A stretch of 59,442 bases of DNA. Source: an uncultured Bacteroidales bacterium (GTDB lineage: Bacteria > Bacteroidota > Bacteroidia > Bacteroidales > Bacteroidaceae). Under the pieces are notes generated by a model that ran no database searches, was not told where the DNA came from, and was given only the letters and a program-made list of their open reading frames with translations. The position numbers and the translations under genes are program-made. Location: assembly GCA_902792555.1 (NCBI GenBank), contig CADAZW010000021.1, forward strand, positions 1 through 59,442. Direction: 5' to 3'. Shown piece by piece: positions 23,466 to 33,652 of this stretch (position 1 is the first letter of the stretch; the number at the start of each line of letters is the position of its first letter).

Positions 23466-24749
23466 TTAAATCTTTCTCACTCCGCACATGCCGCAATCGC
23501 CGCACGCACTGGTGCCGTGGCGGAAGCGCTCCTCCACCATACGCATCAGTCGCTGGCGCAGCGGCTGCAAGCCAATTCGCAGCACCACATCCCAGGCAAA
23601 GGCCTGCTGCAGGAGCAGCCGTCCCTCCTCGGGACCTACGCCGCGCTGCGCCATATAGAAGAGCGCCGCATCGTCCAGCTGGCCCACCGTGGAGCCGTGG
23701 TTGCACTTCACGTCGTCGGCATATATCTCCAGCATCGGCTGGGTGTACATATGAGCCTGGGGCGAGACGCACAGGTTGGCATTGGTCTGCTGCGAGTCGG
23801 TCTGCTGAGCGCCTTGGCATACCAGCACCTTGCCGGCAAAGGCCTCTGTGCTGGAGCCGTCAAGCACATACTTATACAGCATATCGCTATGGCAGCCGGG
23901 GGCACGGTGGGTGACCAGCAGATTGTTGTCAACATGCTGGATGCCGTCGGCTACCACCAGTCCCGACATGGCCACATCGGCACCCTCACCCTCAAGCGAC
24001 ACATTGACCGTGCGGCGCGAAATGCCGCCGCTCAGTGTGACGGCGGCATACTCCAGATGGCTGGTGCCCTGCTGGATGAAGTTGGCAGTGCTGAGCAGGC
24101 TGGCGCTCTCGGCGGCATCCTCCACATTATAATACTGCAGACGGCTGCCCTCGCCGAGGAAGGCCTCCACCACCTCGGTGGCCAGGTGAGGCTGGGCGGT
24201 GGAAGAATGATTGCAGCTGAGGATGGAGGCCTCTGCCCCTTCCTCCATGATGATGAGCTGCCGGCGATTGGCCATCATGGGCACACTGCCCACGGCCAGG
24301 TTGACCACCTGGATGAGGTCTGCCGCCCTATGGCCCTTGCCCACCCAAATCACCAGACCGTCCTGCACGAGCATGGTGTTGAGCGCAGCAAGACTGTCGC
24401 CCTCCACCTTGTTGTAATAGGCGCTGAACATATCAGGGCGCCTCCGGGCAAACTCAGTCATCGGCCCTACGAAGAGAAGGTCCTCCTCCAACGGAGCCTC
24501 CACCATATCGCCTGCCACATAGTGGAGGGTGCTGCCCAGGCCGGGCACCTTGCAGCGATAGAGGCTGCGGGGGTCGAAACGCAGAGGCAGCCGGCTAAGG
24601 TTGAGGCCGAAGTCGGGCTCCAGCATGGCGCCCACATCGGTGTACTTATACCTCTCCACCTTGCGGGTAGGCAGACCCCTGGCCTCCAGCAGCGCCAGGG
24701 CATCAGCCCGGTGGCGGTCTATCAGCGGATGGCTGCCCCCCTGGAGCAA
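23466..24749 (-). CDS. sufD: SufD, Fe-S cluster scaffold subunit
   Basis: A 427-aa SufD from the TTG at 24749. It partners SufB and SufC in the SufBC2D scaffold. The C-terminal KCNHGSTVGQLDDAALFYMAQRG-type segment (split here by position, about 345-367) is conserved. Oddity: the frame stays open for about 25 codons upstream and reads like the family's N-terminus (TTDSLQQYIDLYRQNKALL), yet contains no ATG, GTG or TTG before the TTG. Just upstream lies a repeat-like GTAACGAAAACGGTAAAC stretch. The original start may have been replaced by spacer sequence, or a rare start such as ATT or ATC is used. Confidence 0.9.
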   Translation of the reverse strand: MLQGGSHPLIDRHRADALALLEARGLPTRKVERYKYTDVGAMLEPDFGLNLSRLPLRFDPRSLYRCKVPGLGSTLHYVAGDMVEAPLEEDLLFVGPMTEFARRRPDMFSAYYNKVEGDSLAALNTMLVQDGLVIWVGKGHRAADLIQVVNLAVGSVPMMANRRQLIIMEEGAEASILSCNHSSTAQPHLATEVVEAFLGEGSRLQYYNVEDAAESASLLSTANFIQQGTSHLEYAAVTLSGGISRRTVNVSLEGEGADVAMSGLVVADGIQHVDNNLLVTHRAPGCHSDMLYKYVLDGSSTEAFAGKVLVCQGAQQTDSQQTNANLCVSPQAHMYTQPMLEIYADDVKCNHGSTVGQLDDAALFYMAQRGVGPEEGRLLLQQAFAWDVVLRIGLQPLRQRLMRMVEERFRHGTSACGDCGMCGVRKI

Positions 24750-24850
24750 CGCCTTGTTCTGCCGGTATAGGTCAATATATTGCTGTAGTGAATCCGTAGT
24801 GATACTGTTTACCGTTTTCGTTACGATCCCCTTTAGTGGGCTTGGGACCC

Positions 24851-24883
24851 TCCTCCCCTTGAGGGGGAGTTAGAGGGGGCTCT
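24851..24883. repeat. 33-bp repeat after sufC (copy 1)
   Basis: The sequence from TCCTCCCCTTGAGGGGGAG to GGGGGCTCT is identical to 42152-42184. It folds as CTCCCC-TTGA-GGGGAG and lies just past the stop of the leftward sufC gene. Confidence 0.85.
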
Positions 24884-24891
24884 GTTTTCGT

Positions 24892-25635
24892 TTATTCTTC
24901 TTTCAGCCAGTCGAAGCCCTGCTCCTCTATGCGGTAGGCGAGGTCGGGGCCTCCGGTGCGGACTATGCGACCATCCATCATCACGTGGACTATGTCGGGC
25001 TTGATATAGTCGAGCATTCGCTGATAGTGGGTGATGCATATGGCGCTGGTATTCTCGGTGCGCAGTCGGTTGAAGCCTTCTGCCACTATGCGCAGAGCAT
25101 CAACGTCGAGGCCGGAGTCAGTCTCGTCGAGGATGGTCAGCAGGGGCTCCAGCATGGCCATCTGGAATATCTCGTTGCGTTTCTTCTCGCCTCCGCTGAA
25201 GCCCTCGTTCACTCCGCGCCGTGTGAGGCTGGCATCCAGTCCCACCATCTCGCGCTTCTCCTTGACGAGCTTAAGGAAGTCGCCGCCGCTGATGGGCGGC
25301 TGACCGAGGTATTTGCGCTTGGCGTTGAGTGCGGCCCGCATAAAGTTGTTCATGCTCACGCCGGGAATCTCCACCGGCTGCTGGAAGGACATGAACAGTC
25401 CCTCGTGGCTCCGGTCCTCGGCAGGCATCTGTAGCAGGTCCTTGCCACGGAAAGTGACGGAGCCCTGGGTGACGGTGTACTGCGGGTTACCCACCAAGAC
25501 ATTGCTCAGTGTGCTCTTGCCGCTGCCGTTGGGGCCCATCAGGGCATGCACCTCGCCCGGCTTGATGCTAAGGTCTATGCCCTTGAGGATTTCCTTGCCC
25601 TCCACGGAGGCATGCAGATTCTTTATTTCAAGCAT
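24892..25635 (-). CDS. sufC: SufC, Fe-S assembly ABC-type ATPase
   Basis: A 247-aa ABC ATPase. Walker A GPNGSGKS, signature FSGGEKKRNEIFQM and Walker B LLTILDETDSGLD are intact. It is the soluble ATPase driving cluster assembly on the SufBD scaffold, not a transporter. Flanked by sufB and sufD. The spacer to sufB (25636-25776) holds a heptamer-like ACTATCA run and a GC-hairpin element. Confidence 0.96.
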   Translation of the reverse strand: MLEIKNLHASVEGKEILKGIDLSIKPGEVHALMGPNGSGKSTLSNVLVGNPQYTVTQGSVTFRGKDLLQMPAEDRSHEGLFMSFQQPVEIPGVSMNNFMRAALNAKRKYLGQPPISGGDFLKLVKEKREMVGLDASLTRRGVNEGFSGGEKKRNEIFQMAMLEPLLTILDETDSGLDVDALRIVAEGFNRLRTENTSAICITHYQRMLDYIKPDIVHVMMDGRIVRTGGPDLAYRIEEQGFDWLKEE

Positions 25636-25676
25636 TTTATGTTAGCTAAACTTTCAACTATCAATTATCAACTATC

Positions 25677-25763
25677 AATGCCGAAGGCATCGCGAGCGGC
25701 TTGTCGGCTGTCAGCGAAGCTGGTGCCGACTTCAAAGAGCCGCGAGAGCGAAGCGGCAACTAT
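25677..25763. repeat. Dispersed GC-hairpin element
   Basis: GCCGAAGGCATCGCGA, then a GTCGGC...GCCGAC stem with TCAGCGAAGCTG inside, then GAGAGCGAAGCGGCAAC. It is one of the fullest copies of the family. Confidence 0.65.
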
Positions 25764-25776
25764 CAACTATCAGCTC

Positions 25777-27228
25777 TCACCCTACGCTGCCCTCCAGCGA
25801 GACGCTGAGCAGCTTCTGCGCCTCGACGGCAAACTCCATGGGAAGCTTGTTGAGCACCTCCTTGGCGTAGCCGTTGACTATGAGTGCCACGGCCTCCTCG
25901 GGGGGGATGCCCCGCTGATTGCAGTAGAGCAGCTGGTCCTCGGATATCTTGGAGGTGGTAGCCTCATGCTCCACCACCGAGCTGTCATTGTTTACGTCAA
26001 TGTAGGGGAAGGTGTGTGCGCCGCAGGTGTCGCCCAGCAGCAGCGAGTCGCAACTGGAGTAGTTGCGCGAGCCCTCGGCATTGGGGGCCACTCTCACCAG
26101 GCCTCGGTAGCTATTCTGGCTGCGGCCGGCGGAGATGCCCTTGCTGACGATGGTGCTGCGGGTGTTGCGGCCCAGGTGTACCATCTTGGTGCCGGTGTCA
26201 GCCTGCTGGTGGTTGTTGGTTACGGCCACTGAGTAGAACTCTGCTGTCGAACCGTCGCCCTTGAGTACGCAGCTGGGGTATTTCCATGTGATGGCGGAGC
26301 CTGTCTCCACCTGAGTCCATGACAGCTTGCTGCGGTCGCCCTTGAGCAGTCCGCGCTTGGTCACCAGGTTATACACTCCTCCCCTGCCCTCACGGTCGCC
26401 GGGGTACCAGTTCTGCACTGTGGAGTACTTCACCTCGGCATCCTGGCATACCACTATCTCCACTATGGCGGCATGCAGCTGGTTTTCATCGCGCATGGGG
26501 GCTGTGCATCCCTCGAGATAGGATACGTAGCCGCCGTCGTCGCAAACTATCAGCGTGCGCTCAAACTGGCCGGTGTTGATGGCGTTGATGCGGAAATAGG
26601 TGGAGAGCTCCATGGGGCATCGCACCCCCTTGGGTATATATACGAAGGAGCCGTCGCTGAAGACGGCGCTGTTGAGTGCGGCAAAGAAGTTGTCGCGATA
26701 GGGCACCACGCTGCCCAGGTACTGGCGTACCAGGTCGGGGTGGTCCTTGACGGCCTCTGAGATGGAGCAGAAGATGATGCCCTTCTCGGCCAGTTTCTCC
26801 TTGAATGTTGTCTTGACGCTTACGGAGTCCATCACGGCATCCACCGCCACCCCGCTGAGGGCGAGGCGCTCATTGAGGGGTATGCCGAGCTTGTCGAAGG
26901 TCTTCTGCAGTTCGGGGTCTATCTCCTGCGGCCCATCCTTGCGCTTGCGTCCACGGGGGTCGGCATAGTAGGAGATAGCCTGATAGTCGATGGGTGGCAG
27001 GTCAACGTGTCCCCACTTGGGCTGCTCCATGGTCAGCCAGTGGCGGTATGCCTTGAGGCGGAAGTCCAGCAGCCACTGCGGCTCGCCTTTCTTCTGCGAG
27101 ATAAGGCGCACCACGTCCTCGCTAAGGCCCCGAGGGATAATCTCTGTCTCGATGTCGGTGGTGAAGCCATACTCATAGTCGCGGTTGGCTATGTCGCGCA
27201 CCAATGCATTATCTTGACTCTGCGGCAT
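25777..27228 (-). CDS. sufB: SufB, Fe-S cluster scaffold subunit
   Basis: A 483-aa SufB. The C-terminal beta-helix core is clear: [20 protein letters not shown] and the [19 protein letters not shown] segment near the end, containing the Cys that accepts persulfide. The N-terminus ([20 protein letters not shown]) is the standard start. Its ATG overlaps the cvpA stop by one base (TAATG), so the suf genes continue the translation-factor operon. Confidence 0.97.
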   Translation of the reverse strand: MPQSQDNALVRDIANRDYEYGFTTDIETEIIPRGLSEDVVRLISQKKGEPQWLLDFRLKAYRHWLTMEQPKWGHVDLPPIDYQAISYYADPRGRKRKDGPQEIDPELQKTFDKLGIPLNERLALSGVAVDAVMDSVSVKTTFKEKLAEKGIIFCSISEAVKDHPDLVRQYLGSVVPYRDNFFAALNSAVFSDGSFVYIPKGVRCPMELSTYFRINAINTGQFERTLIVCDDGGYVSYLEGCTAPMRDENQLHAAIVEIVVCQDAEVKYSTVQNWYPGDREGRGGVYNLVTKRGLLKGDRSKLSWTQVETGSAITWKYPSCVLKGDGSTAEFYSVAVTNNHQQADTGTKMVHLGRNTRSTIVSKGISAGRSQNSYRGLVRVAPNAEGSRNYSSCDSLLLGDTCGAHTFPYIDVNNDSSVVEHEATTSKISEDQLLYCNQRGIPPEEAVALIVNGYAKEVLNKLPMEFAVEAQKLLSVSLEGSVG

Positions 27229-27779
27229 TATTTTGCGGGCTTGGCTTTATGGTTGGGATTGCTGACGTAGACGGTATCGTCATCCAGCTTTCCGCTGTCG
27301 ATGGCAATGTTGCGGTGTTCATAGATGGCCTGGCCCACCACGGTGATGTAGGGGTAGAGCAGCGACTCCTGCTTCTTCTCCTCAGAGAGGATGCCCACAT
27401 AGGCCATGGCGCTGAACACCACGCTGATGAGCAGGAAATACTTGGCGGCTCCCACCACCATGCCTAGCAGCGAATTGAGCGGACCGGCATGCAGGGCCTT
27501 GATGCCCTTGGTGAGGGCATTGGCCACGAAGCCGAAGATTATCGGCACCACCACCCATATCAGTATGAACGCCAGCACGCAGGCTGCAAACGATGCCTTG
27601 CTGCCAGAGCCCAGGGCAGGGGCGAAATGCTCGCCCACCACTCCATAGAACATCGCAGCCAGCACCAGTCCCACCACGAAGCCGCAAGCAGAGAAAATCT
27701 CCTTGATCAGTCCGCTGCGCCATCCACGCCATGCGCCCCACAGCAGGATGATGACAATTATTATATCTACGCTGGACAT
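27228..27779 (-). CDS. CvpA family membrane protein
   Basis: A 183-aa inner-membrane protein with four hydrophobic helices ([76 protein letters not shown]). The GxxRGxxxGLIKEIF motif is typical of CvpA-type colicin V production proteins, whose exact role is unsettled. Between infB and sufB, with a one-base overlap to sufB. Confidence 0.9.
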   Translation of the reverse strand: MSSVDIIIVIILLWGAWRGWRSGLIKEIFSACGFVVGLVLAAMFYGVVGEHFAPALGSGSKASFAACVLAFILIWVVVPIIFGFVANALTKGIKALHAGPLNSLLGMVVGAAKYFLLISVVFSAMAYVGILSEEKKQESLLYPYITVVGQAIYEHRNIAIDSGKLDDDTVYVSNPNHKAKPAK

Positions 27780-27787
27780 CGTTTTTT

Positions 27788-27856
27788 GGGTTAACGGTTA
27801 GCGGTTAGGGGTTAGAGGTTAAGGGTTAAGGGTTAGCGGTTAGCGGTTAGCGGTTA
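27788..27856. repeat. GGTTAGC heptamer run
   Basis: About nine GGTTAGC/GGTTAGG/GGTTAAG units in tandem between infB and cvpA. Confidence 0.8.
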
Positions 27857-27930
27857 AGCTAAGACCCTTGGCTCTTGACTCTAGACAGAGCGCGAAGCGC
27901 GATAACTCCTTACTCCTTTTCTCCTTATTC

Positions 27931-30690
27931 CTACAGTTTCTGCCTTACCTCTATCTCCTGGAAGGTCTCGATGATGTCGCCTTCGCGGATATCGTTGCAG
28001 TTAGTCAGTGAGATACCGCACTCAAAGTTGGTGCTCACCTCCTTGACGTCGTCCTTAAATCGCTTGAGGGCGTTTATCTCGCCGGTGAAGATCACTATGC
28101 CGTCGCGGATGAGGCGTGCCTTGTTGGTGCGCGACACCTTGCCGTCCACCACGTAGGCTCCCGCCACGAGGCCCACCTTGCTGATGCGGTAAACCTGGCG
28201 CACCTCAACCTGGGCGGTTATCTCTTCCTTCACGATAGGCTTCAGCAGGCCTTCCATGGCCTCCTTCACCTCCTCGATGGCGTCGTAGATCACTGAGTAG
28301 AGGCGTATGTCAACGCCCTCCTTGTCGGCCTCGGCGCGTGCGCCCTTGCTGGGCCTTACCTGGAATCCGATGATGATGGCGTTGGACGCTGCGGCCAGCA
28401 CGATATCGTTCTCTGATATCTGGCCCACAGCCTTATGGATGACGTTCACCTGAATCTTCTCGGTGGAGAGGTTGATGAGCGAGTCGGAGAGGGCCTCTAC
28501 GGAGCCGTCCACATCACCCTTGACGATGATGTTGAGTTCCTCCACTCCGCCCATGGCGATGCGTGCGCCAATCTCCTCCAATCCGATGCGGTGCTGGGTG
28601 CGGATGCCCTGCTCACGCTGCAGCTGCAGACGCTTGTTGGCTATCTCGCGCACCTCCTGCTCGCTGTCCATCACGTGGAAGGTGTCGCCTGCCTGCGGCG
28701 CACCGTTCAGACCCAGCAGCGTGGCAGCCCTCGAGGGGCCTACGCTCTTGATCTTGCGGCCGCGCTCGTCGGTGAGGTCCTTCACACGGCCGTAGCATGT
28801 GCCGGCAATCACGTGATCGCCGATGTTCAGCGTGCCGTTGCTCACCAGGATGGTGGCCACATAGCCGCGTCCCCTGTCGAGCGACGACTCGATAACGGTG
28901 CCGGTAGCCTTGCGGTTGGGGTTGGCCTTCAGCTCCAGCATGTCGGCCTCCAGCAGCACCTTCTCCAGCAGGTCGTTGACGCCGATGCCCTTCTTGGCGG
29001 AGATGTCCTGGCTCTGGTACTTGCCTCCCCAGTCCTCCACCAGCAGGTTCATGTTGGCCAGCGAGCCCTTCACCTTCTCGGGGTCGGCGCCGGGCTTGTC
29101 TATCTTGTTGATGGCAAACACCATGGGCACTCCTGCGGCCTGTGCATGGCTGATGGCCTCCTTGGTCTGGGGCATCACGTCGTCGTCGGCGGCAATGATG
29201 ATGATGGCTATATCCGTGGCCTGTGCACCGCGGGCACGCATGGCGGTAAACGCCTCGTGGCCCGGCGTGTCGAGGAAGGTGATGTGGCGCCCGTTCTCCA
29301 GCGTCACGTTGTAGGCGCCGATATGCTGGGTGATGCCACCGGCCTCGCCGGCAATCACGTTACTCTTGCGTATCCAGTCAAGCAGCGATGTCTTGCCGTG
29401 GTCCACGTGGCCCATCACGGTAACGATGGGGTCTCTGGGCTGCAGGTCCTCGGCCTGGTCCTCCTCCTCATGCACGGCCTCCGACACAGAGGCGCTGACA
29501 TACTCGGTCTTGAAGCCGAACTCCTCAGCCACCATGTTGATGGTCTCGGCGTCCATGCGCTGGTTGATGCTTATCATCATGCCTATGCTCATGCAGGTGC
29601 TGATCACCTTGGTCACCGGCACGTTCATCATGCTTGCCAGCTCGTTGGCGGTCACAAACTCCGTCAGCTTGAGCACCTTGCTCTCGCTGGCCTCCTCGCT
29701 GGCCTGCAGCTCCATCTGCTCGCGTATCTGGTCGCGCTTCTCGCGGCGATACTTGGCACCGCTGGCAAAGGCCTTCTTGCTCTGCAGGCGGGCAAGGGTC
29801 TTCTTTACCTCCTTTGCCACATCCTCGTCAGAGATATTGTTCTTGTTCAGCAGTGGAGCGCTGCCCTTGCCCCGCTTGTTGCGGCCGCCCTGCTTGGCGC
29901 CGCGGTCGGCGGCACCCTGTTCATGGCGCCCGTCGGCGGTCACCTTCTTGGCCTCGGCGTTCACGTCAACCTTGTTGGGCTGGATGCGGTTGCGCTTCTT
30001 CTTCACCGAGGAGGCGGCATGCTGCTGGCGCAGCTTCTCGTCGCGCTCCTTCTTGCGCTCCTCCTTGCTCTTCTTCTTGGGGCGCATATTCTCGTTGATG
30101 GTCGACAGGTCGATGCTGCCCAGCACCTTGGGCCCCTCAATCGTCTGAGTCTCCACCTGGCGGAAGATCTCCGGCTCACGCCTGCCCTCGTCCTCTGCCA
30201 TCGGGCTGTCCTCCTCCGGCATCGGGCTGTCGTCTGCCGGCATCGGGGCATCGATCACCTCGGGCTCCTCAGCGGGCTGGGGCTGCGGCGTCTCCTCTGC
30301 CGGCTTAGGCTCGGCAGGCGCCTCCTCCACCTTCGGCTTGGCAGCCTTCTGCACCTTAGGCTTGTTCAGACTGTCGAGGTCCACATGGCCCACGGTCTTG
30401 AAGGCCGGGCGCTGGTCGTCGGGCAGCGTGGTCTTTATCTCCTCCACTACAGGGGCAGGCTTAGGCTGAGCCACCTTGCGCTCGGCACTGCGCTTAGAGC
30501 TGAGAGACTCCGCCAGGCTCTTCTGAGTTTTGTCCGTACCATAGGCTTCCCTGATGGCATTATACTGCTCATCATCAATCTTGGTATTCAGGTCAGGCTC
30601 AATTTTGAATCCCTTCTTGCTCAGGCACTCAACGGCAGTCTGCAGCCCGATATTAAACTCCTTTAATACTTTATTTAATCTTACGCTCAT
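27931..30690 (-). CDS. infB: Translation initiation factor IF-2
   Basis: A 919-aa IF-2. The N-terminal ~300 residues are a Lys/Glu/Pro/Ala-rich linker with two [15 protein letters not shown]-like repeats. The GTPase domain begins with [20 protein letters not shown] and has [11 protein letters not shown] and [10 protein letters not shown]. The four C-terminal domains follow to [13 protein letters not shown]. It delivers initiator tRNA to the ribosome. The ATG at 30690 ([16 protein letters not shown]) is the family start. Leftward operon with nusA and rimP. Confidence 0.97.
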   Translation of the reverse strand: MSVRLNKVLKEFNIGLQTAVECLSKKGFKIEPDLNTKIDDEQYNAIREAYGTDKTQKSLAESLSSKRSAERKVAQPKPAPVVEEIKTTLPDDQRPAFKTVGHVDLDSLNKPKVQKAAKPKVEEAPAEPKPAEETPQPQPAEEPEVIDAPMPADDSPMPEEDSPMAEDEGRREPEIFRQVETQTIEGPKVLGSIDLSTINENMRPKKKSKEERKKERDEKLRQQHAASSVKKKRNRIQPNKVDVNAEAKKVTADGRHEQGAADRGAKQGGRNKRGKGSAPLLNKNNISDEDVAKEVKKTLARLQSKKAFASGAKYRREKRDQIREQMELQASEEASESKVLKLTEFVTANELASMMNVPVTKVISTCMSIGMMISINQRMDAETINMVAEEFGFKTEYVSASVSEAVHEEEDQAEDLQPRDPIVTVMGHVDHGKTSLLDWIRKSNVIAGEAGGITQHIGAYNVTLENGRHITFLDTPGHEAFTAMRARGAQATDIAIIIIAADDDVMPQTKEAISHAQAAGVPMVFAINKIDKPGADPEKVKGSLANMNLLVEDWGGKYQSQDISAKKGIGVNDLLEKVLLEADMLELKANPNRKATGTVIESSLDRGRGYVATILVSNGTLNIGDHVIAGTCYGRVKDLTDERGRKIKSVGPSRAATLLGLNGAPQAGDTFHVMDSEQEVREIANKRLQLQREQGIRTQHRIGLEEIGARIAMGGVEELNIIVKGDVDGSVEALSDSLINLSTEKIQVNVIHKAVGQISENDIVLAAASNAIIIGFQVRPSKGARAEADKEGVDIRLYSVIYDAIEEVKEAMEGLLKPIVKEEITAQVEVRQVYRISKVGLVAGAYVVDGKVSRTNKARLIRDGIVIFTGEINALKRFKDDVKEVSTNFECGISLTNCNDIREGDIIETFQEIEVRQKL

Positions 30691-30808
30691 TATTCAAGAC
30701 TTGGCTAACTTGTTTTCGTTTTTCTTCGTTTTCGTTTTACTCGTGAGATTCGTGTTATTCGTGAGATTCGTGTTCGCTTATATCCACTTCCGGATTGGCA
30801 AAAATCTC

Positions 30809-30840
30809 AAATTTCAAATTTCAAATTTCAAATTTCAAAT
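30809..30840. repeat. ATTTCAA heptamer run
   Basis: About four tandem ATTTCAA units, the reverse complement of the GAAATTT heptamer found in ribD and the FAD oxidoreductase, in the nusA-infB spacer. Confidence 0.8.
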
Positions 30841-30843
30841 ACC

Positions 30844-32127
30844 CTAAGTGTTCTCGTCATCGTGTTCAAACTCGGCGTTCAGCACCTTGAGCACCTCGTC
30901 AACGGTGTCAAACTCAAGGTCGGCTTCCTCGGCGAGCACCTCGCGGGGCACTGCCAGCACCTGACGGGCAGTCTGGTAGCCGGCATGCTTCAGAGCCTCC
31001 ACTACCCAAACGTCAATCTCGTCGGTAAACTCGTCCAGATAGACATCGCTGGCAGTATTCGTCTCCTGCTCACCCTCCGTGTCGCGGAACACCTCGATAT
31101 CGTAGTCGGTGATCATGCAGGCCAGCTTGATGTTGAGGCCGCCCTTGCCGATGGCCAGCGACACCTCCTTGGGGTTCAGATAGACGTTGGCCTTCTTCTC
31201 TTCCGTATCCAGCTCAATCCTGTTGATGGTGGCGGGAGCCAGCGCACGCTGGATGAAGAGCTTAGCATTAGCCGTATAGTTGATAACGTCCAGGTTCTCG
31301 TTGCGCAGCTCGCGCACGATGCCGTGCACACGGCTGCCCTTCACGCCGACCACGGCACCCACGGGAGTGATGCGGTCGTCGTAGCTCTCCACGGCAATCT
31401 TGGCCCTCTCGCCGGCAATGCGTGCAATCTTCCTGATGGCAATCAGGCCGTCATTAATCTCAGGCACCTCGGCCTCCAGCAGACGCTGCAGAAACTCGGG
31501 AGCAGTGCGGCTGAGGTAGATCTTGGGGTTGTTGTTGGCGTTGTCAACCTTATAGACCACCGCCCTCACGATGTCGCCCTTGCGGAAGAAGTCGCCGGGA
31601 ATCTGCTGCGACTTGGGCATGATGAGCTCGTTGCCCTCGTCGTCCACCAGCATGATCTCGTTCTTCCATATCTGATAGACCTCGCCGTTCACAATCTCGC
31701 CCACCCTGTCCTTATACTTATTGTACAGGGCGTCGTGCTCCAGCTCCAGGATGCGGCTGGCGAGCGTCTGGCGCAGGTTGAGGATGGCGCGTCGGCCGAA
31801 CTTCGAGAAGTCGATGCGCTCGCTCACCTCCTCGCCGATCTCATAGTCGTCGGCAATCTTCTGCGCCTCGCTCAGCGCAATCTCCTTGTTGTCGTCAGTC
31901 ACCTCTCCGTCGGCCACCACGATGCGGTTATGGTAAATCTCGCAGTCGCCCTTGTTGGGGTTGACAATCACGTCGTAGTTCTCATCGGAACCATACATCT
32001 TGGCGATCACGCTGCGGAAGCTCTCCTCCAGCACGCTCACCATAGTAGCATAATCGATGTTCTTGGTCTCCTTGAATTCCGCAAACGTTTCGATCAGGCT
32101 AATCGTCTCTTCGTTTTTCTTTGCCAT
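30844..32127 (-). CDS. nusA: Transcription factor NusA
   Basis: A 427-aa NusA that binds RNA polymerase and controls pausing, termination and antitermination. Domains in order: N-terminal polymerase-binding domain (to ~120), S1 domain (VGEIVNGEVYQIWKNEIML), KH1 and KH2 (VGAVVGVKGSRVHGIV, VSLAIGKGGLNIKLA), then a short acidic C-terminal extension. It lacks the long repeats of the gammaproteobacterial protein, as usual outside that group. Confidence 0.96.
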   Translation of the reverse strand: MAKKNEETISLIETFAEFKETKNIDYATMVSVLEESFRSVIAKMYGSDENYDVIVNPNKGDCEIYHNRIVVADGEVTDDNKEIALSEAQKIADDYEIGEEVSERIDFSKFGRRAILNLRQTLASRILELEHDALYNKYKDRVGEIVNGEVYQIWKNEIMLVDDEGNELIMPKSQQIPGDFFRKGDIVRAVVYKVDNANNNPKIYLSRTAPEFLQRLLEAEVPEINDGLIAIRKIARIAGERAKIAVESYDDRITPVGAVVGVKGSRVHGIVRELRNENLDVINYTANAKLFIQRALAPATINRIELDTEEKKANVYLNPKEVSLAIGKGGLNIKLACMITDYDIEVFRDTEGEQETNTASDVYLDEFTDEIDVWVVEALKHAGYQTARQVLAVPREVLAEEADLEFDTVDEVLKVLNAEFEHDDENT

Positions 32128-32518
32128 TGTATATATTGTTTTTTATCGTTTTCGCATTTCGCGCTCCGCGCTCAGGAGTGAGGGGATAGGAGTTAGGAGT
32201 TAGGAGTTAGGAGTGAGGAGTGAGGAGTTAGGAATGCCGCAGGCATCGCGAGAAATTGCTTTTGAGCAATGCTCTCTTTGAGCGAGCAGCTCGCCAGTGG
32301 TCGCGCCATCGGCGCGGGCTGGCAGAAAAAGAGCTGCGAGAGCGAAGCGGCAATTAGGAATTAGGAGTTAGTCCTCGCTAACCGCTAACCGCTCAACGCT
32401 AACCGCTAATTCTCAAACCTTTATCTTTTCTCTGTTAGTTGTTATCTGGCTTTAGCCTAAACCTCAAACCTTTATCTTTTCTCTGTTAGTTGTTATCTGG
32501 CTTTAGCCTCCAATATAA
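32128..32518. repeat. Repeat-packed spacer between rimP and nusA
   Basis: No gene. It contains an AGGAGTT heptamer run (about 32184-32232), a full GC-hairpin element (32232-32357, with GCATCGCGA, GTCGCGCCATCGGCGCGGGC and GAGAGCGAAGCGGCAA), AACCGCT runs (32375-32410) and a tandem duplication with a 51-bp period (about 32413-32509) carrying TTATCTTTTCTCTGTTAGTT and GGCTTTAGCC. Such a long insertion in a normally compact operon is odd. Confidence 0.8.
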
Positions 32519-32983
32519 CTAGAATTTTATCACTGCCTTCACCTCTTTGGCTTCGCCGTAGGCGAGCCTGACGTCCTCGTCGACCATCTTAGGCCTCTTG
32601 GCGCCCTCCAGCTTGACCTTCTTCTTCACCACGGCGGTGAAGCCGTCGTCGTCGGCATCCTTCAGCACGCCCTTGAGCTTAGAGCCGTCGGAGAGGAGTA
32701 TCTCCACCTCGTTGCCGATATTGTTGACATACTGCTGCCTCACCTTAAAGGGCTGGCCGATGCCGGCGCTGCCCACCTCCAGCTCGTAATCCTCCACGTC
32801 GCGGTCGAGGTTAGCCTCGATGAACTTGCTCAGCTCCACGCAGTCGTCAATCCATACGCCCTCCTTGTGGTCGATCTCCACCACAATGCGGTCGTCGTCA
32901 CTAATCGTCAGGTCAGTAAGGAAGTAATCCTTGTCATTCAGCCATTTCTCTACAAGGCCTTGTACTGTTTGTTTGTCAATCAT
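32519..32983 (-). CDS. rimP: Ribosome maturation factor RimP
   Basis: A 154-aa RimP that helps 30S assembly. The conserved YELEVGSAGIGQPF (the family's EVSSPG-like motif) and the C-terminal SH3-like part (LKGVLKDADDDGFTAVV) are present. First gene of the rimP-nusA-infB-cvpA-suf operon. Its upstream spacer contains repeats and array D. Confidence 0.95.
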   Translation of the reverse strand: MIDKQTVQGLVEKWLNDKDYFLTDLTISDDDRIVVEIDHKEGVWIDDCVELSKFIEANLDRDVEDYELEVGSAGIGQPFKVRQQYVNNIGNEVEILLSDGSKLKGVLKDADDDGFTAVVKKKVKLEGAKRPKMVDEDVRLAYGEAKEVKAVIKF

Positions 32984-33030
32984 GGAAATTATATTATAAG
33001 ACTAGAACTAGAGTCGAAAAGAGTGAGAAG

Positions 33031-33205
33031 TTAGTCGCAAAGTCGCAAAGTCGCAAAGCCTCCGCTCAACGCTAACCCCGTTAGGGGTCGCGAACCGTAG
33101 CAGCATAGTCGCGCCGTCTCGAAAAAGCAAGGATGCTTTTTAGGCGCGGGTGCGAAAAGCGAAGGTGAAACGAAGTGGCAACCGCTCAACGCTAACCGCT
33201 AACCG
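33031..33205. repeat. TCGCAAAG run and GC-hairpin element upstream of rimP
   Basis: Three 8-bp GTCGCAAA units (33032-33057), AACCGCT-like runs, and a GC-hairpin element (33073-33182) with GTCGCGAACCGTAGCAGC, an AGCAAGGATGCTTTTT stem and GAAACGAAGTGGCAAC. Confidence 0.65.
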
Positions 33206-33480
33206 CTCAACGCTAACTTTGCCCTTTAATCAAAAGTGAGAAGCCCGACTTGAGGACCTCTCACTTCCAATAGTGCGGTGCAAAAATACATTATTTATAT
33301 ATAACAACCAAGAAAATACGCATCTTTTTTGCTTTTCTCGCCCGTGTGCGCCCCATTTTGCCATTTCCAGGCGCGTGAGGAGGCCCACAGAAGACAGCCG
33401 GCAACAAGTTGACAATGCCAGCGCCCAACAGAAGATGACCAGGAAATATTGTCTTTTTTTTAGTGACTAAAAAATTACTG

Positions 33481-33622
33481 TAAAAGCGAAAATAAATTTT
33501 CTAATCGCGCGAACAATTTTTCTTATCGCGCAGAAGTTGTCAGTTTCGGCGCGATTAGATTTGACTTCGGCGCGCTCAGAATATACTTCGGTGCGATGAG
33601 TTTTTTATTCTTGCGATTAAAA
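33481..33622. repeat. 21-bp-period array D
   Basis: Forward units start at 33481 (TAAAAGCGA), 33502 (TAATCGCGC) and 33523 (TTATCGCGC); inverted units at 33549 (GCGCGATTA), 33570 (GCGCGCTCA), 33591 (GTGCGATGA) and about 33611 (TTGCGATTA). Spacing is 21 bp within each block (20 for the last). The array ends about 30 bp before the first CRISPR repeat. Confidence 0.88.
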
Positions 33623-33640
33623 AACACATGCAAAGAAAAT
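33616..33640. repeat. CRISPR-flanking direct repeat, left copy
   Basis: ATTAAAAAACAC-ATGCAAAGAAAA here and ATTAAAAAAC-GTGCAAAGAAAA at about 34211-34232 flank the array on both sides, differing by a 2-bp indel and one base. Confidence 0.6.
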
Positions 33641-33652
33641 TGAGCGAAATCC

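Noticed and set aside
28435..30666. 743-aa plus-strand open frame over infB
   Set aside because: It is the exact complement of infB and has the His/Leu/Ala-rich composition of a shadow frame in GC-rich coding DNA.
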